From the NCBI GenBank assembly GCA_048013815.1, contig CM106585.1, positions 992,001 through 1,056,000 of the forward strand: a stretch of 64,000 bases of DNA. Reading direction: 5' to 3'. The notes beneath the pieces are model-generated. The model was not told the origin of the DNA, did no database searches, and worked only from the letters and a program-made list of their open reading frames with translations. The position numbers and the translations under genes are program-made. The stretch comes from Setoptus koraiensis. Its lineage: Eukaryota; Arthropoda. Shown piece after piece: positions 38,441-48,348 of this stretch (positions are counted from its first letter, which is position 1; each line of letters opens with the position of its first letter).

Positions 38441-40193
38441 CCAAAAGCAACGACAACAATGGCTGCTGTTGGGAGGTCTCACATAATTTCTGACACACTT
38501 TCCGACAGTTTGAAACCAGTGGCAAAAAAGTGTGTGTAAGCGACGACGAGCTTCATTAGCGGCCAGCGCGGTGGCGCATTCGCCCAAGCGCAATCAGCAT
38601 GGCGCCCCAAACGTCACCAGTTGGCCCAGGGTCATGCAACTTGCATTACGTAATACATTGCTTGTTTCTAGGTCCGTCCGTCCGTCTGTCTGTCTGTGTG
38701 GTGCTGTCAGCGTTGTAACGCTCAACAGAGACGCTAGTTGTGCGGGCTATCAACAATCGCTTCATTAGTGGCCTCTGTTGCTCACTTGGCTGCTAATTAG
38801 TAGCTTCGTTAGAGCCACCGATGTTTGGTGGGCGCAATTATTCATCACTGACACACACACACACACACAATGGATAGCTTAATTGATGGTTGTCGAGTTC
38901 AACTCAACTCACAACTCATAAATCGTCTATCATTTCTTTATATGTCCTCTTTGTCGTGTAGTGATGTTACGTCAGCAAAAGCATCGCATTTCCGTTGCGT
39001 AATAGTTGTTATTCTCTAACAAACGTTGCGCAACAGAAAAGATGCTTGCTTGTGATCGAGTGTCTGTTTAACAAGTGACCAAAATGATTTAGAGCGGCAC
39101 TCCAATTGTACCTTTTTTAGCGCGCCATTTCTTAATGAATTCACGCTCCTGTGAAAATGCATCATTTATTCTTAACAAATTTGCACTCTTTTTCTGTTAG
39201 TGGTCAGTTCAGTTCAGTTCGTCTAAGTTTTAGTTTTTAGTTTTATTAAATCACTGCACAGACGCCCAGCAAAAGATGAAAAATTTAAATAGTGCGACCA
39301 TGTTAATTAACTTAATTGATAGTCAGTGCGCGTAGTGAAAAATCTTTAAGCGCTCATCACGCCATCTGGCGGCCAAGCTAGAAGATGCCGCCGTTATTTG
39401 ACTAATCAATTATTGTTGATTGAATTTCGCCATTTCGCCATTTCGCCAACACATTTCCGGCTACCTTGTGATGTCCACATACTGTCTGTCAAGTTAACAA
39501 TTGTATTCTTATTATGGCTACCTGTCCAGTGGCTGCTTTTCACCGGTCTCCACATCAATAGATGTGATGAAAATCAATCAGGTGTGCCCGTGGGCAATGT
39601 CACGAAAATCAATATATGTGGACAAGCGATGAATTGTGAATAAGAGAGTGAAATACGACGACATATATTGGCTGCCACCAATATTATAGTGAACACGAAG
39701 ATATGGCCAGGTGAAGCCCACAATATCGGCCCAGCTTGGACAGCTGATTAACTACTTACTATTGACAGCTTGTGAGTTGGTCAACATCATCAACAAAGAA
39801 GCAAGCGATGCATTGGGCGAGATTGTTTGGCGACTTTGGCGTCAAAAGCAGCAAGTGTTAGTGTTGTTTGTGTTGCTTGCAGGCGTAGTGTGTGGACTCA
39901 TTATCGCCAAGTTATCTTACATAATATGTTAACTTGATATGTTCTGGCTAAGATGATTACATTGTGTGTTCTCTTTGTCAACATGTCTCGTTCAATGGAA
40001 CGGACCGTTGCGCGTGTTTGTTTGTTCGCAAACAAACGAGGCCCCCATGTAACGCTTGGCTTAAATAGCTTTGTGCCCTAATCATGGTTAGACAAACAAA
40101 TATCAAAACAAATAGGCTTAGTTGCAGTGCAGCGTCTACTGCAACCGTGTGCTAATACCAGCCAATATATCACTACTTGCACGCTCGTGCTTG

Positions 40194-40248
40194 TTGATGG
40201 AAGGTTGATGGAAGGTTGATGGAAGGTTGATGGAAGGTTGATGGAAGG
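40194..40248. repeat. 11-base minisatellite, 5 copies
   Basis: The unit TTGATGGAAGG is repeated five times exactly. Confidence 0.95.
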
Positions 40249-40926
40249 TGTCGATTAAGAAAGTTCTAAGCAGTGAGAGTTTTAATTTGCTATTGTGTCG
40301 ACAAATTCAACAGTACACTGTTAGGTATGCATAACATTGTCAGTGTATTGGTGCTGGCATCAGCCTGGATTATGTAACAAGGGCGTCGTCTGTGTTTTAT
40401 AAGTATGGCACAGTCACCATTTGGCCACTTGCTGCAGGACACATGTAAAATGGCAACAACAAAAGGCGCCTTTTTTCCGTTTAATTTTAATTTCCGACAA
40501 GTTGACAAGTCACTTGACTTGATCATTATTATTATTATGTTATTATCGGCGCCGCCGTTGTGTTTATGTGTTGGCATAACACACATAAACAACAAATTCA
40601 ATTTGATCACACTGCCGTTATTCGCCAACACTGCCCATAGCTGGCTGTTGTCAATGTTAAGCTTACACAGTTAGCTAACATCATTGCGCAACAACGGCCA
40701 CAGTTGGCTTGTGTTGCGCAATGATAATAACGTGCCTCCGTTAGAATAAAATATTTATGTTAGATATGAATTAGATTTGGATAACAGTGCACCGTTTGGC
40801 CGCTACAAGCGTTACATAACCAATAAACGATAATCGATTCAGGTGCATTGGAAACAAGTTGCGAGGAGAGCATTGGCCAAACAGGATTGTACTGGCCACT
40901 ATTGTCGTGTCCGCTCTCTTGCATTG

Positions 40927-41008
40927 TCGGTTGTTGGTTGTTGTCAGTTGTTGGTTGTTGTCGGTTGTTGCCGGTTGTTGTCGGTTGTTGTCGGTTGTTG
41001 TCGGTTGG
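40927..41008. repeat. 10-base minisatellite, about 8 copies
   Basis: The unit TCGGTTGTTG is repeated with a few variants, in 10-base register over most of its length. Confidence 0.85.
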
Positions 41009-41372
41009 CCGGGCAGCTCTCAAGTGAAATATGACAACAGATAATAGTGAAGAGAACACCGTTAGCCATTGACGAATGCATTATGCAGCGTGAATAAATT
41101 TCCATTTGCTGCCGCTATGAGTTTACGCGTTCAGCTGTCATTCATTTGGTGCCCATTCGGTGCCCAATTGGTAGCGTCCCTCCGCCCCCCTACGAAATAG
41201 CCCAATGGCAAGCTGACCGGCACTGACCAGCAGGCAACTGACATTGCTCGCAATGGGTCCACTGTCGACAATCTGTCGTGTTTTATTCTGCCTCAAACAG
41301 TGCACAACAATTGTCGACTTGTCAACAGGAAACGTCAAATGTTTTTCGCACAAACACACTCATTTTTTTCTT

Positions 41373-41393
41373 TCTCTCTCTCTCTCTCTCTCT
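41373..41393. repeat. (TC)n microsatellite
   Basis: A short pure TC run after a T-rich tract. Confidence 0.85.
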
Positions 41394-43459
41394 TCTTATG
41401 CCCAAATGCTCACATACGCTTACACAGACATAGAGACACGGATAGAGAGAACACTATCTGCATAGTTGCCTAATAAGCATCCAGCTAAATACAATGTGAG
41501 TTTGACAACAAGTCTGTACATTGGCAGCATTTGTGTATGGCGGTGTATGGCAATTGTGGCACCCAATGACAATGTGTCTCATATGTCATGTGTGTGTGTG
41601 TGTGTGTGGACTGTCTAATGCAGTGTGTTGTTGTTAGTGCTAAATGTTACATAACATTGCTAAACAAATACCAACTAACACAGGATAGTTGGTTGGTGAA
41701 TACGTGCACTCAATACGCGCGCCGTGCAATTGTCACAATTGTTTTGAAGATTTCTTTTCAGCAGACAACGAATAGTCAAGTTGACAGCGTCGCACGTTGC
41801 ACTTGTCGCCAGTGACGAGTGAAAGGGGATCCGTGGGTGCCGTTGCACTGGTGTCGTTAAGGGGCCCAATTAAGAGTGAGCGTCAATTGGAGCGGGCGCA
41901 ATGGTGTGTGAATTTGTGCAAAATTCAGGTCACTGCATGCCTGTGATAGGCGTATGTGTTGACATACAAGTAAAAAATGCACGACGCACCGATAGTGATG
42001 CTGTAATTGTTATGTTGTTGATTGCGATGCAAGTTGCAGCATCTATACGTGCACTGCGTGTGTATCGAGTGATGTTTGCAATAGGCACAATGTTTGTAAT
42101 TGTTTGGCACACGATGAATTAGAGTTCACGCTACAACAAACACACTTGAGCTACAGTTACTACACTTAGATGTTGCTGTAACCGTTGCACAGCTTACGTA
42201 ACGCGCACAACATGTCATTGGACGGGCCCCAATTCATGGAATTGGGGAATTTCGAGCTTGTTCACAGATGAGTTCAATGTAGCACACACACGCACACACA
42301 AGCATGCAGCAAAGAGAACAACAGTGACAATATATCAATGGAAGGAAAACCTACAAAAGCATGAGAAATATCGAGATCAATAATCGCTGCACAGCTTGTA
42401 ATGGAGCAGTGCTCAAAAGCGATGCCCAATGGCCAAAACGAAGCGCAAAAATGAAAACTCAGCTAGCGTTCGTTTGTCAACACGTGAACTCACAGTTGAC
42501 AGCACCTTTTTTCAATTCTCAATTGCAAGTTGCAACAATACGCAACACAAACACATACAGTGCAACACAATACAAACAAGCAACACAACAAAAGCACAAA
42601 CACAAACAACAACAACAACAAAAATGATGCATACTCTAGAATAAAGAGAAAATAATTTTACAACATCAGACATCCGATCACAGCGATGTGACGTAACTAT
42701 GTGTAACATCCATAACAAACTGGCAACGTGACGCGCAACGTGTCACTGTGTCGGACAATGGTCAGCCGAATGTTGGTTGTCGCTACAAACTTTTTTGGCT
42801 TCTTTGTGCGCTGTCAAGTTTGGTACTCGACAGTGCACAAGGGGCCAGCTCACAAACGACAGCGCACATTTTGCTTACAATCCAATCAAATCCAAGAAAA
42901 GGGCCGCTTTTTAGCGAGAGTGACTTTTCAAAGTTCACAGTTGACAGTTTGCTAAATCTTGCAAATCCTCAAATATAGAGCCTATAATAATAGATTTTGT
43001 TACGACGACACATTTTTGGCACTACAAATAATCATAGGTGATTACAATTATTGATATGCTCTCGTCAATCACTCGAGCCAACTTGTAGAAACAACTTGCT
43101 TTCATGCCACTAATCACACCTCAGTCTCGGGTTCCGTTTCTCTTTCCAAGCAACACCCAGCAAACAAATATCGCTTGTCCGGTTCCCTTGAAGCAACCCA
43201 ACATGTACCTGACATACACCTGAACAGCTGACTCGGCTGATTTGGGTCTTACAACTAACTAGCACCAAGTCAAAATGGCACCTTCACGCGCTGGCATCAT
43301 GCAGCCAATATAACGGCAAACTCATCAAGCCAATATATGATTTGTATACTGTCATTGGTCACATAAATGATGAGGCTAGAGCACAAAGTTTAGTATTGTT
43401 CAACATTGTTGTTGGACTTCTTACGCTCTCTCTCCTTCCACTTTGCGCTCTAGACTCAC

Positions 43460-43561
43460 CATTTATGTAATTATGATCAATGTGACCATGTGTATGCACA
43501 TGAACACAGCCAGCATTCCTTGTGAGTTGCTCTAAAGGCAATTGTACACCTTCTTGATGGA
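43460..43561 (-). CDS. Candidate 102-base exon, minus strand
   Basis: This is the best of the minus-strand exon candidates. The acceptor (ATACATTTGTCAG) and donor (AATG/GTGAGT) are both good. The open frame reads HQEGVQLPLEQLTRNAGCVH and then VHTHGHIDHNYIN. It is a symmetric exon in phase 1. No family is recognised. Its exit phase fits the candidate at 30530-30631, about 13 kb further along the transcript direction. The upstream exon was not identified. Confidence 0.27.
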
Positions 43562-45119
43562 CTGACAAATGTATATAATGTAATAATAAACATTATTTAA
43601 TAATATATAATATGAAGAATATGATGAATATCAATTTGTTGGCCTCACAAGTTGTGAGCAACAACAGCTCTCTTGTGAGCAGGTACAGGCAAGGTTAGGA
43701 TGTTGGTTGGTTGCTGGCAGACAGTGCCCATGCAGGGAATCATGTTGCGCAACAACCATATCTGTTACATATTGCCATCATTAGCTAGCCTTTGGTATTT
43801 CAAAATATTTTGGCTATTTTTGGTCAGAGCTCAACTAAATTCTTGTTTGCGTGGTGCCGAAACTTGCCAATCTTACAAGCTCTTACTGGCTATTCTAATT
43901 TTGACTCGTGAAAAGCACAAAATTCCTACACATTGCATAATCTCCACTATGATAGTATATTGTTGATTGGTTGCTATGGTGATAACAGCATCGCGATATA
44001 ACAACAATTTATTGGGTCGTATCTCATGCTTCCATCAAATTACTACTACATTACGCAATCCAATACATACAATACATATTGTATGTAGAGATTGTAGATA
44101 AGGTGGCGTGTTACTTTGTTTAGAATTAAGAGCAAATTTAATGTAGAAATTAGAATGGAAAATTGTATTGAAAAATTGATACCGTTGAGTTGAGTCAGTG
44201 AGAACAAGTGCATACACCAAATCATTTAACACATTTTTCATCCTATTCTATATTTGAGCGGCCGCCATTGGTCACAGTTGGTGGTCGCATTTTTGCTATT
44301 TTTGCTGGTTGCCAGCATGATTCATTCGATCTATTCGATCCATTTGTTTCGTGCCATGTCCGTCATCGCTTTGCTTTGCTCGCCTGTCAGATGAATAAGT
44401 TTGAAGATCATCGATACAATAATAATATTTCAACGCCATCTACAGAAATCATGCTTTTAGTTGCGCCACAAACAAGAGATACCCGCCGAACTAGCGGTAA
44501 TCGTACAAAATCAATTTATTAACGTTGCGTAACAATTGAAAGTTACACAAATTAAAATTCTCATTATTCTCTCAGCATCTTTCTATTACACTGATACACT
44601 TCTCCAACTGATTCTCCAACTGGCCATTGCTTTAACTATGTCTAGTGCTCTAAAGAATTTCCATCAGTAGATCGAATGTACAGATAACATGAATAGGCCA
44701 GATAATGTTGATAGGTACATTACATAACTTGTCATCGTCAATGAACACTCCAACATTGTTTAACACGGCAAACAGAACACAAGCCAACACGGATTTATTC
44801 CTAGGCCACAATTATCAATCATTGCAATCATCCTGAGAACAGTCCGAATTGCATCGATAAGTTCCGTCCGTGGGTATAAACTATTACATTGATAGCTTTT
44901 CATTGATATATAAAACTTCAATGTTGGTCACTTAAAAACGAAAACAACAAAAATCGATGCATTTGAATAGAGTCTCATGCAAAGACAATTAATATTGCCG
45001 AACGATTAATAAAAAATTTTTTCGTCGATCTCGCCTCCTTGAAATAGAACCGGTACAAAATCATCGTCAATAATCGTTATTGATAGAACCAATTATATTA
45101 ATCTTCCTGATCACCGTCG
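43562..45119. other. Non-coding stretch, no gene seen
   Basis: No supported gene. RTTRCGYAAY palindromes lie at 43744, 44050 and 44524. A 104-codon plus-strand frame at 44208-44522 has no recognisable features. Confidence 0.45.
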
Positions 45120-46740
45120 ATACTCTCTTTCCTCTCATTGACTATGTTGTGTTTAGGCGTGGGCGGATATTGCAAAGGCCGAAGCTAATCACCAACATTC
45201 GATGATGACCAGAATCCAATTGAATATCGCCAGCGATGCTCACATAGCGTCAGAAAGTATTTCTGGCAACAATAACCAGTCATTTCAGAAATATACCCTG
45301 TGATAAGTAAACCTTGCCCCTCCTTCGTCTCTTGGCAATCATAGCACATGTCATTGGATATTTAGGCTGTTGAAGAAGATTTTAGTATGGAAACTATAAA
45401 TCGAACAGTTTTGAGAGAAATCAGCAGTATCGTAATAGACATGAGCTGTAGTGCGTGTTTTCTTTGATCTGTCTTTCTATCGTGCAACTAGTCAGACGAA
45501 GATGAATATTTTAATTTTGAATGAATCTTGATCGATTTTCATTCAGCGGCGCAATTTTTGCCATGCCAGAGACTGTTTTTGACCTCTTTCCCTATTTTGA
45601 TGCAACTTATTTTTTTTACTACGATGTCCGGCACATTGTTCGCCTGTCATATATTCAAAGCTTCAAAGAACTAATACGCCTAGAGAATCCAAATGTCATA
45701 ATAGACAGTATATTATCTAAATATCAGGACCATCGTAAATAATTCATTAAAAGTTACTTTTGAACAATTGAAACACGCAAAGTTATCACGCGAATGCCTC
45801 AGGATGGAGTGTACTACAAGTGTTAAGTTGTTACTATTCCTAGAAGACAACAGTGATTTTTATGAAAGCGTTAAGGCTCTTCTCGTTGACAAAGATAAGA
45901 TCCCCAAACGGAAGCCTTCAACTTTTTAGGAAGTCACCAATGCAATGGTCTAATCTTATTTTCAACCATTACGTAACGATGAAGAATTGAACTTTTAGTT
46001 CCAGGTTCGTCGTATGCATTCGTTATGTGCAGATGTCAAATTCGAGAGGCACTTCTTATTAAGTCATTACAAGAAAGTACTTAACAAAAATAATAATAAT
46101 AATAGAAATAACTACAGTGAGATTGGTTGAACGGTCGCACTCTGTATTGTAGCAAGGTACGCTCACGATTATTATTTTTGCACTCTTTATTTCCTCTTCC
46201 AAATCAAAGTCGCCATAGAATAGAGAACACTATTCCATGAGTCTAAATCTTCTGAGACCAACCAAATCAATTAAATATGTTTATTTCTTGTTCATCAAAA
46301 CCAACCAGTCCAAAATGGCCACCATCATGTGTGAATTTCTCGTCGGGACTTGCTCATGTGTTGTCTTTTCTCAAAATAGTTAATCAAAATGATTCTGATA
46401 AAAGTCTACACATGATTTCGGTCTCTGATAGCAACATATGCACGTGAAATTGTTCAAATTAAGTAGAGGTTGGTGAGAATCGAATCACACAACCCAGTCA
46501 GCGTGAAAATATCATCGAAGATTTTCTTCTAAAGTTCCCGTCGAGCACAAATAATCTCAGCGGCAGAATTGCTCCGGAGCTTGAATCCGCTAAAAGTCGC
46601 CACAAGGATTGGATGATTTAAATTTCCAGGTAGTTCTGCCGATATGAATGGACGTCTTGCAATCAAATGAATCATTCTAGGTGCCTCACAAGAATTTTGC
46701 CGCAAAGTTTTTGCGAACTCTTTCAAAAGAAGCGCTCTCG
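45120..46740 (+). mobile_element. Decayed Ty3/gypsy-like retrotransposon remnant (gag side)
   Basis: An old, broken LTR-retrotransposon fossil on the plus strand. Translated pieces resemble the capsid part of gypsy gag proteins (segments such as SFKELIRL near 45660), then a possible zinc-knuckle region near 46000, and weakly the start of pol near 46500. No long terminal repeats or target-site duplications were found, and it carries many breaks, so the insertion looks ancient. Family assignment rests on residue patterns read by eye. Confidence 0.4.
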
Positions 46741-46971
46741 AGCATCATCTGTGTTTATATTGCTAAAAACATGTGTATGTCTGCCTGTCTGCGTGATTTA
46801 GGCTGTTGTGTTCACTGTGTAAGAGAAACTTCAGCATGTAAACCACATTATTAATACATGTATTATCCTCTTTTCGTCTTGTATATATTATTGAGATGAG
46901 AAGTAAACATCTATAGCATAATAATAATATTATCATTATTATATAACAATAAATCACTCGTCATCAAATCA

Positions 46972-48348
46972 ATGCTCATTGGTCACAATTGTTGTCACAT
47001 TATAAACACTGGCCCCCGGTTTATAAGGCACTCAGCGCTGAGCTGGCTATGGACTCCCATCGACCAGAGAATCTGCCTGTTGAGCTATGGCCCCCCAGAA
47101 AAGTCAATCGGCCACTTTGGTAATCTAAAGGAGAAGAGGCCCAAGTTTTTAAGTGTAGCGCTCATTGGATCACCAAATGCAGGCAAATCAACACTGTTGA
47201 ATCAACTTATCCAACACAACATCAGTTGTGTCTCTAATAAGGTTCACACGACACGTAGCAATGTATTGGGCATTTTGACCTGTCCAGATCATCTGACTCA
47301 AATTGAGTTCATTGACGTGCCTGGTCTAATTACGAGATCGCATTGTAGAAAATTTTCGCTTGAACACACTTTCTTGAAGGACCCAAAAAGTGCTGTCAAT
47401 AGATGTGACCTTGTAGCTGTGATAGTAGATGTCAGTAATATAAGGGAAAGTAAAGCCTTAAACAAGGGTGTCATTGACTTATTACAGGCACATCCTAACA
47501 AAAGGTCAATCTTAATTTTAAACAAAGTCGACCTGATCAAGGAAAAACGCGCATTATTAGACATAGGAGCACATTTAAGCGGTGATCGAACCAAAAATGT
47601 ATCTAGGCCTACTAGAGATAACTCACCAGATGAATCGTTAAATGAGATAAAAAGATCGGAAAAAGAAGAAGAAGAAGAAGCAGTAGCAAGCAAAGAAATA
47701 AAACATCGTCACGTTATATTTCTCGATGACGACGAATATAGTGAACAAATGAAGCTTAAAGAACAGGAAAATTCCCAATATTCACCTGACTGGAATGGTT
47801 TCTCACAGCTATTTATGATATCAGCCTTGAATAATGATGGTTTGGATAGGCTGAAAGATTATTTAATAGAATGCGCTAAACCAATTGACAAATGGAAATA
47901 TGACCCAGACGTTATCACTGATCAAAGCAAAAAGAAATTAGTATTATCTATATTACGTGGGAAACTATTAGATTATCTACAGCATGAAATTCCATACACG
48001 CTAGAATATGAAATTATTGTTTGGCATCAGAATGAATTAGGTACACTGTTTGTTGATGTAGTCATTGAATGTTCGAAATCTCATTATGCTTCTAGTGTTA
48101 TTGGGCCAAAAGGTGTAACAATTGCAAGAATAACCAAAGAAGTTCGTTATGAAATAACCAAATTATTCTTGTGTGAGGTTGCACTTAAATTGATAGTTAA
48201 GGTGGTTAATCCAAAACAATTTGCTCGTAACAATAGTAGTGCGCGCCCAACAGTTGGATTACAGTTATCAACAACAGAATCTAGTGAGTATCAACGACCA
48301 GTCAAGGCTCAATCAAATTATAATGCCATTTCAACAAGTCCGTCTTGA
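46972..48348 (+). CDS. ERAL1: ERA-like mitochondrial GTPase
   Basis: ERA-family GTPases bind the 3' end of small-subunit rRNA and help assemble the ribosomal small subunit; animal ERAL1 does so for 12S rRNA in the mitochondrial matrix. The 458-residue protein has every GTPase motif: G1 GSPNAGKS (66-73), the switch I region VHTTRSN (91-97), G3 DVPG (115-118), G4 NKVD (184-187) and G5 SAL (284-286). An acidic/charged insert (about 205-275) separates G4 and G5. The C-terminal KH domain has VIGPKG (377-381 for GPKG) and ends near residue 415. The first 55 residues are basic and Ser/His/Trp-rich, fitting a mitochondrial targeting sequence. It has no intron, and its length is close to vertebrate ERAL1. 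The Ser-rich tail overlaps, by its last 18 bases, the end of the convergent P450 gene. Confidence 0.93.
   Translation: MLIGHNCCHIINTGPRFIRHSALSWLWTPIDQRICLLSYGPPEKSIGHFGNLKEKRPKFLSVALIGSPNAGKSTLLNQLIQHNISCVSNKVHTTRSNVLGILTCPDHLTQIEFIDVPGLITRSHCRKFSLEHTFLKDPKSAVNRCDLVAVIVDVSNIRESKALNKGVIDLLQAHPNKRSILILNKVDLIKEKRALLDIGAHLSGDRTKNVSRPTRDNSPDESLNEIKRSEKEEEEEAVASKEIKHRHVIFLDDDEYSEQMKLKEQENSQYSPDWNGFSQLFMISALNNDGLDRLKDYLIECAKPIDKWKYDPDVITDQSKKKLVLSILRGKLLDYLQHEIPYTLEYEIIVWHQNELGTLFVDVVIECSKSHYASSVIGPKGVTIARITKEVRYEITKLFLCEVALKLIVKVVNPKQFARNNSSARPTVGLQLSTTESSEYQRPVKAQSNYNAISTSPS

Larger units (their letters stand above)
30632..43459. other. Long non-coding or intronic stretch, repeat-rich
   Basis: No long gene is supported. 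If the minus-strand exon candidates on either side are real, this is intron. It holds many microsatellites and minisatellites, the hairpin at 36273-36316, and RTTRCGYAAY palindromes at 31626, 34838, 38645, 38994, 39025, 40683 and 40713. Confidence 0.4.

Noticed and set aside
46440-46510. Possible tRNA B-box-like sequence
   Set aside because: GAATCGAATC resembles part of a B box, but no A box or cloverleaf could be built around it. No tRNA or rRNA gene was found elsewhere.
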